From the NCBI RefSeq assembly GCF_021044755.1, contig NZ_JAJNOR010000001.1, positions 744,001 to 808,000 on the forward strand: a DNA stretch of 64,000 bases, given 5' to 3'. Origin of the DNA: Lientehia hominis (GTDB lineage: Bacteria; Bacillota; Clostridia; Lachnospirales; Lachnospiraceae). Below are positions 52,049 to 60,997 of this stretch, one piece after another (positions within the stretch are counted from its first letter, which is position 1; every line of letters starts with the position of its first letter). The translations under genes were made by a program, and so were the position numbers. The notes beneath the pieces were generated by a model. That model made no database searches. It was not told the origin of the DNA and worked only from the letters and a program-made list of their open reading frames with translations.

Positions 52049-52531
52049 CTATCGTTTAATATTAAAGTTTTTCTTTTCCAGAGGCCAGCTGCAGGACGCC
52101 TGTACTTTACAGGCGAAGCAGGCCCTGGATTTCTTGTCCGCCGCATACAAAAGCCTGGCGAGAGGCCGTTCCTCCGCTTCACTTTTGGAACGGTGCCGCC
52201 CGATGGCCTCCAGAATCTCCCCAGTCTCGTCTTCGTCAAAGCCGCAGTCCCTTAAAACAGTCTCCGCCAGCAGCGCGCCTGCCCGGTCATGTGGAATCCC
52301 CGTCTCATACTGACTTGCCCGTCCGATATCATGGAGAAGGGCCGCCGCATATATCATGTCCTTCCTGACCGGGAGCTCTTCTTCCAGCGCCGTGATATAC
52401 GCCACCCGCGCCACGCTTAGCAGGTGGTCAATATCGTGTCGGCAGTACACCCTGTCCCGCTCCAGGCGGGACAGCTTCTTCAGCTCCCGGATGAAAATCT
52501 CATGCTGAATGATCTGATTCACTCGTTCCAT
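52049..52531 (-). CDS. HD-domain phosphohydrolase
   Basis: 160-aa HD protein: CRHDIDHLLSVARVAY, AAALLHDIGRASQYETGIPHD and AETVLRDCGFDEDETGEIL supply the His/Asp metal ligands. Encoded inside the folate cluster, 18 bp before folP, so it may act on a pterin or nucleotide intermediate such as dihydroneopterin triphosphate. That step often lacks a known enzyme; the role is inferred from position only. Confidence 0.82.
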   Translation of the reverse strand: MERVNQIIQHEIFIRELKKLSRLERDRVYCRHDIDHLLSVARVAYITALEEELPVRKDMIYAAALLHDIGRASQYETGIPHDRAGALLAETVLRDCGFDEDETGEILEAIGRHRSKSEAEERPLARLLYAADKKSRACFACKVQASCSWPLEKKNFNIKR

Positions 52532-52591
52532 AATCTGCCCATGCCTTTCTACGCATAATTAAAATAATTATAGCATAGATAAAAACAAAAT

Positions 52592-52619
52592 AAAAGCCTT
52601 GCTCCACAGCAAGGCTTTT
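52592..52619. terminator. Terminator between folE and HD gene
   Basis: Perfect 12-bp stem AAAAGCCTTGCT / AGCAAGGCTTTT with loop CCAC, splitting the folate cluster into two transcripts or attenuating it. Confidence 0.85.
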
Positions 52620-52653
52620 TAACAGACCGGAAACAATTTCATCCGGCTTTTGA

Positions 52654-53208
52654 TCAGCGTATCATAGAAAATACCCGTTCGCAGAGAGCCGGGTTTTCTT
52701 TAAATGCCCCGCGGCAGACATAGGTTATGGTCTGTGCGCCTGGCTTCCGGATTCCACGCATGGTCATGCACATATGCTCGGCCTCGATGACGACCATAGA
52801 ACCCTTCGGCTTCAGATATGTCATGAGAGCGTCGGCAATCTGCGCCGTCAGCTGCTCCTGAATCTGAGGCCTTCTGGCAAATGCGTCCACCGTACGGGCC
52901 AGCTTGCTGAGGCCCACCACTCGGCCATCAGGTACATAGGCCACATGGGCTTTGCCGTAAAAAGGCAGCAGATGATGCTCACACATGGAGTAAAGGGCAA
53001 TGTCCTTTTCCAGTACAATCTCATTGCTGGACGCCGGAAACGTCTTGGAAAGATGCACCGCCACTTCTTCGTCGGTACCGCCGTATATCTCCTCACACAT
53101 CCGCGCGATCCTGTCCGGAGTCCCGATCAGTCCCTCACGGTTGACATCCTCTCCCAGGCCCTCCAGCATAAGGCGGACAGCCGCTTCGATTTTCTCTCTA
53201 TCAATCAT
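52654..53208 (-). CDS. folE: GTP cyclohydrolase I
   Basis: 184 aa; converts GTP to dihydroneopterin triphosphate. It has zinc and catalytic residues in CEHHLLPFYGKAHVAYVP and HMCMTMRGIRKPG. The start overlaps the folC end by eight bases, with AAAGGAG upstream. Confidence 0.95.
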   Translation of the reverse strand: MIDREKIEAAVRLMLEGLGEDVNREGLIGTPDRIARMCEEIYGGTDEEVAVHLSKTFPASSNEIVLEKDIALYSMCEHHLLPFYGKAHVAYVPDGRVVGLSKLARTVDAFARRPQIQEQLTAQIADALMTYLKPKGSMVVIEAEHMCMTMRGIRKPGAQTITYVCRGAFKENPALCERVFSMIR

Positions 53209-54511
53209 GGATATTCTCCTTTAAGGCATTTGACAGTTCTCCCAGATAAGATAGGGATCCGAACGCCAGAATCACGTCCTCTTCCCCTGCCCAGCTCAGG
53301 CTGTCTTCCACAGCCTTCGAAAGGCTTCCCTTCGCTTCCACCGTTCCGTGGAAGCCGACAGTCTCCGCCTGTCCTTCGATACAGGCTTTCAGCCTCTCTG
53401 CCGGAAGTGCTCTGGGACTCCCCGGTGTCACTGTATAGATCCGCTCCGCCAAAGGCGCGGTGATTGCTGTGATCTCCCGGTAATCTTTATCTGCCAATAT
53501 CCCCATTATATATAAAATTCTTCTGTTTGTAAAATACAAGTTTATGGAATCCCTGAGTCTCTGTGCCGCCTCCGGATTATGTGCTCCGTCGATCACAAAT
53601 ACCGGCTTGTCCAGAAGCTTTTGGAACCTGCCCGGCCACACCACCGACGCCATACCCTCGTAAACCGCGCTCACTTCAATATCATAGCCCAATTCTTTCA
53701 GAATTTCAACCACTTCGAGAGCCGTACTTGCATTAATCACCTGATACGCTCCAAGAAGAGGAATCTTCACTCCGCGGTAGGAACCATAATCAAAGACTGT
53801 CCCATCCGCCCCCGTCTCCACGATCTTCACTTTTTCCGGGCAGGATATCCTCAGAGGGGACCCCTTTTCCCTGCATATCCCGCGGATGATCTCCGTAACC
53901 GTACTACTCTGTCCGCAGAGGACCGCCGGGCGCCCCCGCTTGATGATGCCGCCCTTCACCCGAGCGATTTCCTCCAGGGTATTCCCCAGGAACTTCATAT
54001 GATCCATACTGACCGACGTGATCACGCTGCACACTGTGGTCTCCACCACATTTGTGGCGTCCGTCTCTCCTCCCATGCCTGTCTCCAGCGCCACAAGCTC
54101 ACAGCCTTGTTCACGGAAGTAAAGAAAGCTCACGGCCGTCTCTATCTCAAATGCCGTCGGGCAGGAAAGCCCGTCCGCTTCCATAGAATCGGCCGCCGTC
54201 CGGACCTCCGTCATCAGACGCGCCACATCAGTTTCCTCTATGGGCACACCGTTTATCTGGATCTTCTCACAATAGGAAAAAACAGAAGGGGAGTTATACC
54301 GCCCCACGCGGTAGCCTGCCGCCCTGCATACCGACGCGATAAAGGCCAGAGTAGATCCCTTTCCGTTGGTTCCCGCTATATGGATAAAAGACAGATCATC
54401 CTGTGGATTCCCCAGACGGGAAAGAAGTTCTCTCATGGAGGAAAGTCCCAGAACAATATTTTTTTTCTTTGTAACTTGATCGATATAGTCGATTGCTTCT
54501 GTATAGTCCAT
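53201..54511 (-). CDS. folC: Folylpolyglutamate/dihydrofolate synthase
   Basis: 436-aa Mur-ligase-like ATPase adding glutamate to (dihydro)folate. HIAGTNGKGSTLAFI is the P-loop, with ETGMGGETDATNVV and FVIDGAHNPEAAQ further on. I chose ATG 54511 since homologues start MDYxEAxxYI; an ATG at 54562 lacks a ribosome site. First gene of the folate cluster. Confidence 0.94.
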   Translation of the reverse strand: MDYTEAIDYIDQVTKKKNIVLGLSSMRELLSRLGNPQDDLSFIHIAGTNGKGSTLAFIASVCRAAGYRVGRYNSPSVFSYCEKIQINGVPIEETDVARLMTEVRTAADSMEADGLSCPTAFEIETAVSFLYFREQGCELVALETGMGGETDATNVVETTVCSVITSVSMDHMKFLGNTLEEIARVKGGIIKRGRPAVLCGQSSTVTEIIRGICREKGSPLRISCPEKVKIVETGADGTVFDYGSYRGVKIPLLGAYQVINASTALEVVEILKELGYDIEVSAVYEGMASVVWPGRFQKLLDKPVFVIDGAHNPEAAQRLRDSINLYFTNRRILYIMGILADKDYREITAITAPLAERIYTVTPGSPRALPAERLKACIEGQAETVGFHGTVEAKGSLSKAVEDSLSWAGEEDVILAFGSLSYLGELSNALKENIHD

Positions 54512-54664
54512 CGTACTCTTTCTGCTCCCCGGATGTCCGTTCGTCAATGTATTAATTGTCATCCATCATTTTATACTATCACGTTTCCCGTCAAAATCAA
54601 CCTTTCCCGAAGGAAAACCGCTTTTTTCCTGCATATTTTTTTATACATTTCTCATACTAACCCC

Positions 54665-55087
54665 ATGGAAAACAACTTTATCAAATGCGGTCTGGCAGGC
54701 TGGACCGCCGAGCTATGTTTCAGCAGCCTGGTCTCCCGCACGGTGGAACATGACAAGCGTATGATCGGACAGACCTCTCTCTTTATGTTTCCAATCTATG
54801 GCATGGCCGCCGCCATCAGCCCGATCAGCCGCGCTCTCCGCTCTCACAGTAATCTTCTGAGCAAAAGCCCTCTCTGCCGAGGCGGTATCTATACCGGCCT
54901 GATTTTCATCACGGAATACTGTACCGGCTGGCTTCTGCGGAAGGTCGGACGCTGTCCCTGGGATTACAGCGGCGCCAAGCTCAACGTGGATGGTCTCATC
55001 CGTCTAGATTTCGCACCATTATGGTTCGCCCTGGGGCTGTTTTTTGAAAAATATACATGCCCCAGCCAAAAAAAACTGCTCTCTTGA
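54665..55087 (+). CDS. CmpB-type putative ABC-transporter membrane protein
   Basis: 140 aa with about four hydrophobic segments. TSLFMFPIYGMAAAISP, RGGIYTGLIFITEYCTGWLL and CPWDYSGAKLNVDGLIRLDF are hallmarks of PF06541 (ABC_trans_CmpB), a group named as transporter subunits without proof. No Shine-Dalgarno is visible before the ATG, so translation may be weak or the start different. Divergent from folC. Confidence 0.75.
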   Translation: MENNFIKCGLAGWTAELCFSSLVSRTVEHDKRMIGQTSLFMFPIYGMAAAISPISRALRSHSNLLSKSPLCRGGIYTGLIFITEYCTGWLLRKVGRCPWDYSGAKLNVDGLIRLDFAPLWFALGLFFEKYTCPSQKKLLS

Positions 55088-55091
55088 AGTG

Positions 55092-55125
55092 AAAAGGATG
55101 TACCGCACAAACGGCACATCCTTTT
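55092..55125. terminator. Bidirectional terminator
   Basis: AAAAGGATGT (55092-55101) / ACATCCTTTT (55116-55125) between the convergent membrane-protein and SDR genes. Confidence 0.8.
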
Positions 55126-55151
55126 CCAATGGGTATATTGAAACAATGACT

Positions 55152-55919
55152 TTAGAAGCAGGTATAAGCGCCGTCCACGATCGCGTCGCTTCCGTTGGTA
55201 TAACCGGAGGCGTCACTGGCCAAATACAGTACGGCGGGAATCAGTTCTTCAGGCTTGCCCATGCGGTGCATCGGCATCAGGGGCAGCCACGCATCCTTAA
55301 GCTCCTGAGGGGTGTCCACAGACATAGGCGTCGCGATATATCCGGGGCTCAGGCTGTTGACACGGATACCATACTCCGCCCATTCAAGGGCCAGAGAACG
55401 GGTCATGTGCATAACGCCGGCCTTGGAAGCGTTATAAGAGCACTGCCACTGAGGAATATTGGCAATGGTTCCGGACATGGAGGCCATATTGATGATGCTT
55501 CCGTGAATGCCGTTGTCTGCCATGATTTTTCCAACGGCACGGGCCATGATATATTCACCGGTCAGGTTCACGTCGATCACTTCTCTCCAATCCTCGATGG
55601 ATGCCTCAAAGGTCCCCTGATGCTTGCAGATTCCGGCATTGTTGAACAGCACGTCAATGTGGCCGGATTTTTTCATAATCTCAGCCAGAGCTGCGTCCAC
55701 ATCGGCTTCTTTTGTCACATCGGCCCTCACGAAATAGCATTTTCCGCCCTCCGCGGTGATTTTCTCAACCGTTTCATCCGCATTGCTTCTCGCAATGATG
55801 ACTACCTCTGCTCCTGCCTTCGCCAAGCCGACGGCAACGGTCTGTCCGATTCCCCGGCCGCCGCCTGTCACGACAGCAACTTTTCCTGTCAATCCAAATA
55901 CTTCATCCAAATAACTCAT
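55152..55919 (-). CDS. Short-chain dehydrogenase (polyol/sugar type)
   Basis: 255-aa classical SDR with NAD(P) motif TGGGRGIG (18-25), NNAG, catalytic Ser in INMASMSG and YNASKAG. Resembles sorbitol-6-phosphate/sorbose-type and other sugar reductases. AAAAGGAG precedes ATG 55919. Forms a pair with the upstream zinc dehydrogenase (about 50 bp gap), pointing to interconversion of a polyol and ketose. Confidence 0.88.
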   Translation of the reverse strand: MSYLDEVFGLTGKVAVVTGGGRGIGQTVAVGLAKAGAEVVIIARSNADETVEKITAEGGKCYFVRADVTKEADVDAALAEIMKKSGHIDVLFNNAGICKHQGTFEASIEDWREVIDVNLTGEYIMARAVGKIMADNGIHGSIINMASMSGTIANIPQWQCSYNASKAGVMHMTRSLALEWAEYGIRVNSLSPGYIATPMSVDTPQELKDAWLPLMPMHRMGKPEELIPAVLYLASDASGYTNGSDAIVDGAYTCF

Positions 55920-55969
55920 ATCGTTCTCCTTTTCCATTTGTTTTATGTTCACACGGTTTCATACTTTTT

Positions 55970-57028
55970 TCATTCTGCTTCTTTGTTGATCTTAATAACG
56001 CCCTTTACAATCTCCGCCTTGTTGTTGATACTGTAATCCATTCCCTTCTGCACGTCATCCAGGTCGAAGACATCGGTCACAATACCTTTCAGGTTTACTT
56101 TTCCCTCAGCAACTGCTTCGATCGCCATAGGATAGATGTGGCGGTAACGGAATACCGTCTTGAACGTAAGCTCTTTATCCAGGGCCAGACTGATGGGCAG
56201 CGTCAGCTCTCCGCTCTTGGAATATCCCACCAGCACGATGGTCGCGCCTTTTTTCGTAAATTCAATGGCCTGCCTGGTGGTGATTTCCGTCCCGGCCGTC
56301 TCGATCACGAGATCGCATCCCCTGCCGCCGGTGAGACGTTTCACCTCCTCCACCACATTCTGGTCTTTTCCGTTTATCACTCCGGTCGCTCCCAGCTCCA
56401 TGGCTTTTTCAAGACGCTTTTCCATGATGTCCACCACATACACCTTGGACACTCCCATGGCTTTCAGCGCCATCATGGAAACCAGGCCAATGCAGCCTGA
56501 ACCTGTCACGACCGCCGTCTGTCCGGCATGAGCGCCGCCCTGCTGCGCCGCATGGAAGCCGACTGCCAGGGGCTCGATCAAAGCTCCCTCCAGGGTACTC
56601 ACATTTTCCGGAAGCTTGAAACAAAGATCCGCCTCATGGGCCACATACTCCTGAAACACGCCATCCACCGGCGGAGTCGCAAAAAAGATCACATCCGGGC
56701 AGAGATTATATTTTCCCTCTCTGCAGAACTCGCAGTGTCCGCAGGTCTTTCCAGGCTCCAGAGCAACCCTGTCTCCAACCTTCAGATGTTTTACTTCAGC
56801 TCCCACCTCCACTACGACGCCGCCGGGCTCATGTCCCAGCACAAAAGGAGGCTCTACTATATAATCGCCAATACGGCCGGTCTCATAATAGTGGAGATCG
56901 GAACCGCAGATTCCTACATAATCCAGCTTTACCAGCACCTCGTCCGCTTTCGGTGTGGGGATGTCCCGTTCTGTGAACCCCATCTTCCCGATGCCTTCCA
57001 TGACTGCTACTTTCATTTTGCCTTCCAT
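55970..57028 (-). CDS. Zinc-dependent polyol (sorbitol/L-iditol-type) dehydrogenase
   Basis: 352-aa medium-chain dehydrogenase. Catalytic zinc site C41, H66, E67 and E152; structural zinc lobe C96, C99, C102, C110 (CGHCEFCREGKYNLC); Rossmann GSGCIGLV. Closest in pattern to sorbitol/L-iditol 2-dehydrogenases and xylitol dehydrogenases. GGAGGAGGG precedes the ATG. Adjacent to an SDR and a divergent-free ROK regulator on the same strand. Confidence 0.88.
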   Translation of the reverse strand: MEGKMKVAVMEGIGKMGFTERDIPTPKADEVLVKLDYVGICGSDLHYYETGRIGDYIVEPPFVLGHEPGGVVVEVGAEVKHLKVGDRVALEPGKTCGHCEFCREGKYNLCPDVIFFATPPVDGVFQEYVAHEADLCFKLPENVSTLEGALIEPLAVGFHAAQQGGAHAGQTAVVTGSGCIGLVSMMALKAMGVSKVYVVDIMEKRLEKAMELGATGVINGKDQNVVEEVKRLTGGRGCDLVIETAGTEITTRQAIEFTKKGATIVLVGYSKSGELTLPISLALDKELTFKTVFRYRHIYPMAIEAVAEGKVNLKGIVTDVFDLDDVQKGMDYSINNKAEIVKGVIKINKEAE

Positions 57029-57193
57029 GGCTTACCCTCCTCCATTCGTGGATGCCAATCTGTTCACAATGCAAACACTTCCATAAAACCTTTTATCTAA
57101 GTGAGTATATTATCCCACTATCCCTTCAAATTGTCAATACCTCTCCGGCAGATTCCGAAAGAAAATCATGCCTATTTCACTCCAGTGCCGTCA

Positions 57194-58312
57194 CTACAGG
57201 GAGTCGAAATATTCCTCTACAAACCGTATCCCGGCTCCAATAGCGGCCGCCTCATGCTTATATCGTCCGGTCCTGACATAGTTCTGATCCGACTCAAATA
57301 TCTGATACTCCAGGATATTGTCCTCCAATGCCCCCAGATACCGGTCCATATAGCCTCCTACATAACCTCCCAGGATCACGTCACAGTCAAAAGCCATCCG
57401 CAGGTTGGTGATAGCAATTGCCAGATATCCCAGATAATCTCTCCAAGCTGCCTGATACACCGGGTTTTCATGCTCCAGGCCCTGAAAAAAAGCGTCCAGA
57501 TCGTCTCCGGCCCATTTGGCAAGCGCCCTTGCAGAGCAGTAGGAATCCATGCAGCCCTTTTTTCCGCAGTAGCAGGGCGTCCCGCCCGGTATCAGAATCA
57601 TATGGCCGAACTCCGCACTTCTGAAATGACCTCCCTTATAAATATCTCCGTTTATATAAATCGCCCCGCCCACCGTATTGCTCAGAGACAAGTATATCGT
57701 ATTCTGCCCGATTCCCCGCAGTTCTGCGTAGGCTGCGCTGTTGGCGTCATTCCGGAAGCTGGTCTCATAGGGAATATACGCCGACACCTTGCCCAGGTCG
57801 AACTCCTCCAATCTCAGCACATGGGACTGGGTCATCCACCTGCGCTCCTCATCCACGATACCGGGAATCGAGATTCCCACTCCCAGGATCCGTTTTCTGT
57901 CTGCCCGGCAGGAATCCAGGAACTCCTCCAGCCGGTTCCCCAGCTCCTGGTAGTAGTCATCTCTGTCTTCAAACGCAGACCGCAGTCTTTTTTTATACCG
58001 CACCTGTCCGCTGGCATCCAGAAGCACGAAGCTTATATGATTCCTGGTGATATCAAGTCCCACCGAGTACCGGATATCCGCGGCAATGGACAACGCCTTT
58101 GCTTTCCTTCCGCCAGTAGATTCATATTCTCCCGCTTCAACGAGAACGCCTTCTTCGGAAAGTTCCTTCACCCGCTGCAGCACCGTGGGCATGGAAAAGC
58201 CAAGATCGGCGGCGATCTCCTGCTTGGATGCTTCCCCGTGATGATAGATGTATTTTGCAATTTTTATTTTATTCAGCCGCTTAGTTTCGGCGTTGCTGAT
58301 TTTCTGTTCCAT
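57194..58312 (-). CDS. ROK-family transcriptional regulator (NagC/XylR-like)
   Basis: 372 aa. Winged helix 1-65 (ASKQEIAADLGFSMPTVLQR) plus ROK sugar-binding domain: FRNDANSAAYAE with D189, EFGH at 235-237 and the zinc cluster PCYCGKKGCMDSYCS (C247, C249, C254). Probably controls the downstream polyol dehydrogenase and SDR genes and senses a sugar. The usual Glu after GC is replaced by Met-Asp (GCMD), which is not rare among regulators. Confidence 0.9.
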   Translation of the reverse strand: MEQKISNAETKRLNKIKIAKYIYHHGEASKQEIAADLGFSMPTVLQRVKELSEEGVLVEAGEYESTGGRKAKALSIAADIRYSVGLDITRNHISFVLLDASGQVRYKKRLRSAFEDRDDYYQELGNRLEEFLDSCRADRKRILGVGISIPGIVDEERRWMTQSHVLRLEEFDLGKVSAYIPYETSFRNDANSAAYAELRGIGQNTIYLSLSNTVGGAIYINGDIYKGGHFRSAEFGHMILIPGGTPCYCGKKGCMDSYCSARALAKWAGDDLDAFFQGLEHENPVYQAAWRDYLGYLAIAITNLRMAFDCDVILGGYVGGYMDRYLGALEDNILEYQIFESDQNYVRTGRYKHEAAAIGAGIRFVEEYFDSL

Positions 58313-58345
58313 GAAAACCCCTTTTCTTCTGATGCCTCTGTTTCT

Positions 58346-59119
58346 TCACCCCATGCAGGCGAGCACCTCGTTGTATTTCATATCTCCTCCAAAGAGGTCG
58401 AGTGCGCTTCCTATGGTCACATCCACATGACCGCGGCCCAGCTCTTTTACCTCCCGCAGGTCTGAAAAGCTCCCCACTCCTCCCGCATAGGTCACAGGAA
58501 TCCCGGTAAATCCCCCAAGCATTGAGAGCAGTTCCCGTTCCACGCCGGATGCCTTGCCTTCCACATCCACCGCGTGAATCAAAAACTCATTGCAGCCGGC
58601 CGACAGCTGGCCGAGTATCTCCGCAGTGACTGGAACCTCTGTGAATTTCTGCCACCGGTCTGTCACGATATAATATCCGCCGTCTTTCTTCCGGCAGCTC
58701 AGATCCAGTACCAGCCTTTCTTTTCCAACCGCCCTGATCATACGTTCCAAATTCCGTTCTTCCATCCGGCCGTCCCGAAATACAAAAGAAGTAACGATCA
58801 CATGGGAGGCGCCCAGATTCAGGAACTCCTCCGCATTCCGGTCGTTTATGCCCCCTCCCAGCTGAAACCCTCCGGAATAGGCGGCCAGCGCTTTCGCGGC
58901 CTGGCGCTTCGTCGCCTCGTAATAATCAGATCCTGCAGGATTGAGAAGAATCACATGGCCTCCCCGCAGGCCGTCCTTTTTATAAAACTCTGCGTAGAAT
59001 TCCGCATCCTGCTCTGCCACAAAATTTTCCCTGGCCCGATTCCCCGCATCCTTCAGACTGTCTCCTATGATCTGTTTTACCTTTCCGTTGTGAATATCAA
59101 TGCAAGGCCTGAATCTCAT
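58346..59119 (-). CDS. hisA: HisA, eukaryotic-type ProFAR isomerase
   Basis: 257-aa (beta/alpha)8 isomerase. The start MRFRPCIDIHNGKVKQIIG and AGSDYYEATKRQAAKALAAY, LGGGINDRNAEEFL, VLDLSCRKKDGGYYIVTDRW (in pieces), YAGGVGSFSDLREV match the yeast HIS6-like HisA subfamily rather than the usual bacterial form. It catalyses the isomerisation step of histidine synthesis. No other his genes are in the window. ATG 59119 follows GGAGCGCAAG. Confidence 0.85.
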   Translation of the reverse strand: MRFRPCIDIHNGKVKQIIGDSLKDAGNRARENFVAEQDAEFYAEFYKKDGLRGGHVILLNPAGSDYYEATKRQAAKALAAYSGGFQLGGGINDRNAEEFLNLGASHVIVTSFVFRDGRMEERNLERMIRAVGKERLVLDLSCRKKDGGYYIVTDRWQKFTEVPVTAEILGQLSAGCNEFLIHAVDVEGKASGVERELLSMLGGFTGIPVTYAGGVGSFSDLREVKELGRGHVDVTIGSALDLFGGDMKYNEVLACMG

Positions 59120-59191
59120 CTTGCGCTCCACTCCCCTCTGCAATTCAATGCTCCGGCTCTTTACCCAATGGGATACTCTGCCCCACAAGGT

Positions 59192-59219
59192 AAAAAACCG
59201 GAGGTGTCCGCACCTCCGG
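59192..59219 (-). terminator. ribU terminator
   Basis: CCGGAGGTG (59198-59206) / CACCTCCGG (59211-59219), followed on the minus strand by six T. It lies between ribU and hisA. Confidence 0.85.
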
Positions 59220-59281
59220 CCTGATTCTCCATGTACAGCATCCTTCCCACTGTCAGCAGAATCTCTGTCCTTCCATCCGCA

Positions 59282-60124
59282 TTACGCTTTTCCGCCAGAT
59301 GTCTTTTCCAGGTTTTCCGCCTTCCCGGACGTCTGTCTGGGGCTGTCGGCCTGCTTCATTATAACACGGATTTTTTTATAAATCAAAACGGTAATTAAGG
59401 AAACGACCACACCTTTGAAAAGATTGAAGGGCGCTACGGCCAAAAGCACAAATGTCCATATCCCCTTTATGGCCGGATTGATCGCTGTTCCCATTCCCAC
59501 AAGACCGGCCAGGCTGTCCTCGGAAAACAGATGGAGGACATTCATCAGCAAGACAGCCGCCGCCAGAATGGCCGCTTCCACCACAACGCCAACAGCGATG
59601 GGATGTTTTCCCTTTTCCCGTCCGTAGAAAAAGAAAATGGGAAACGCGATTGCCGCTGTAAAAGCACCCATTACAAGAAATCCCTGCCATGCCCCTTCAA
59701 AGGCCTGAGCGTAGGTCGGCAGAAGCACATAAGCATTCAAAAAGCAGCCTACGGTAGTCATGGTCAGCGTACCTACCGCCAGGCCGATGACAGCCCCCTT
59801 TTTCGTCCGGTTCTTCCGGTAGATCATCGACGCGGGAATGACCAGAGCACAGCCGATCAAAAGATTCGCCCAGTCTCCTACCCCCATGGTACTGGAGCCT
59901 TTCAAGAGAAGCTTCAGCACCACCTTCAGCGCCTCGATGATAAAACCGGCGGCCGGACCCATGGAGAAGGCCCCCACAAGAACCGGAATCTCGCTGAAAT
60001 CAAATTCATAAAAGGGCGGCGCGAACCACAGCGGGAACTCCAGATACATGAGAACTGCCGCTACGGCCGACAGGACCGCGATGGTCACCAGGTTTTTCAC
60101 AGTAAGTAATTTCGCTCGTTTCAT
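59282..60124 (-). CDS. ribU: ECF transporter riboflavin-binding subunit RibU
   Basis: 280 aa with six hydrophobic helices. FDFSEIPVLVGAFSMGP, IIEALKVVLKLLLKGSST and GVGDWANLLIG are RibU-like S-component signatures. It imports riboflavin with a shared ECF energising module encoded elsewhere. AGGAGG precedes the ATG. The FMN riboswitch and terminator upstream support riboflavin as ligand. Confidence 0.94.
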   Translation of the reverse strand: MKRAKLLTVKNLVTIAVLSAVAAVLMYLEFPLWFAPPFYEFDFSEIPVLVGAFSMGPAAGFIIEALKVVLKLLLKGSSTMGVGDWANLLIGCALVIPASMIYRKNRTKKGAVIGLAVGTLTMTTVGCFLNAYVLLPTYAQAFEGAWQGFLVMGAFTAAIAFPIFFFYGREKGKHPIAVGVVVEAAILAAAVLLMNVLHLFSEDSLAGLVGMGTAINPAIKGIWTFVLLAVAPFNLFKGVVVSLITVLIYKKIRVIMKQADSPRQTSGKAENLEKTSGGKA

Positions 60125-60226
60125 TTTTCCTCCTGTCTGTTCTTCCAGTACGCATCCTCTGCAGACCGCAGAGGAATATCAGAGGACATGCGTCAGTGTG
60201 AAATTCAGAGAACTTTCCTATGAAAT

Positions 60227-60260
60227 AAAAAAGCCCCGAATACCATCAAGTATTCGGGGC
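60227..60260 (-). terminator. Riboswitch expression-platform terminator
   Basis: On the minus strand GCCCCGAATAC / GTATTCGGGGC (60250-60260 and 60233-60243) then six T. It lies between the FMN aptamer and ribU. TTCGGGGC also occurs at the 5' end of the aptamer, so alternative pairing is possible. Confidence 0.88.
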
Positions 60261-60349
60261 ATATTCTCTGTCATCCTTCCGTCCTCCGACTCGCGCCCGC
60301 CGTATCACCGGCATCAAAAGCACTATCATGAGAACTTCTTTGACGCACC

Positions 60350-60472
60350 TTCTTCTCTCATCCAGACTATACTGTCGGTCCCGGAATCTCACCGGGTCAG
60401 CTGCCTTGGTATACCAAAGCAGGTCGCGGACTGTCACCGCCGGTGGGGAATCGCACCCCGCCCCGAAGAACG
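60350..60472 (-). promoter_or_regulatory. FMN riboswitch (RFN element)
   Basis: The minus strand carries the conserved RFN blocks in order: TTCGGGGCGGGGTG, GATTCCCCACCGGCGGT, GACAGTCCGCGAC, the variable P3 arm, AGCTGACCCGGTG, AGATTCCGGGACCGACAG and AGTCTGGATGAGAGAAG. It binds FMN and, with the downstream terminator, represses ribU when FMN is high. Confidence 0.96.
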
Positions 60473-60560
60473 TAAACTTTTTTCAAAATGTATTATAGCA
60501 CTCCGCTGGAAAAATTACAAGCAGTACAAAATATTTTTGAAAACATTGCTGGAAATCGGA

Positions 60561-60595
60561 AAAACACCGGGACATCATCTGCCCCGGTGTTTTTC
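60561..60595 (-). terminator. yjdF terminator overlapping its 3' end
   Basis: AAAAACACCGGG (60561-60572) / CCCGGTGTTTTT (60584-60595), 12-bp stem that includes the yjdF stop codon. Confidence 0.82.
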
Positions 60596-60991
60596 TTTCT
60601 TTTTCTGCTGTTTCAACTGAAACTGACGCTCACTGACCGCGTCTTTTCGTTCCCGGACTGATACCTTCTGGGCGGATCTGCGCTGTTCCTGCTGCAGCTT
60701 GAGGGCTTCCTGAGATCTCGTGCCAATCCCGCTCCTCTCTGTCTGCCTGCGTGCCTCCCGCTGGATCCGCTTCGGATTTCTCCCTGTTTCCTTCCGTTCC
60801 GCCTCCACAGCCGGACTGAACTGCAGCCGGTAATAATGCTCCTTCAGATATTCATACACCTCATAGTCCCTGGGCTCGGCGCCAAAAACAATCCTGCACG
60901 CCGACAGCTTTCCTTCTGAAACCTGCTCCACCACGCCTATCCAGAATGGGTCCTCAAAGAACACGGTTACCGTTATCCATTCTCTGTCCAT
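60575..60991 (-). CDS. yjdF: YjdF-family protein (DUF2992)
   Basis: 138 aa. The N-terminal half (VTVFFEDPFWIGVVEQVSEG, RIVFGAEPRDYEVYEYLKEHY in pieces) is the conserved DUF2992 domain; the C-terminal half is a very basic, Gln/Arg/Lys-rich helix. ATG 60991 is preceded by AAGGAGGA (a GTG two codons earlier is too close). Function unknown. YjdF genes usually lie behind the yjdF RNA, and a leader of suitable length is present here. Confidence 0.85.
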   Translation of the reverse strand: MDREWITVTVFFEDPFWIGVVEQVSEGKLSACRIVFGAEPRDYEVYEYLKEHYYRLQFSPAVEAERKETGRNPKRIQREARRQTERSGIGTRSQEALKLQQEQRRSAQKVSVRERKDAVSERQFQLKQQKKKEKHRGR

Positions 60992-60997
60992 CTTCAC

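Noticed and set aside
57060..57140. ROK operator before the zinc dehydrogenase
   Set aside because: Only weak AT-rich symmetry is present (AGTGAG...CCCACT) and no second matching site was found.
57101..58465. 454-codon plus-strand frame opposite the ROK regulator
   Set aside because: Antisense shadow across a convincing ROK gene.
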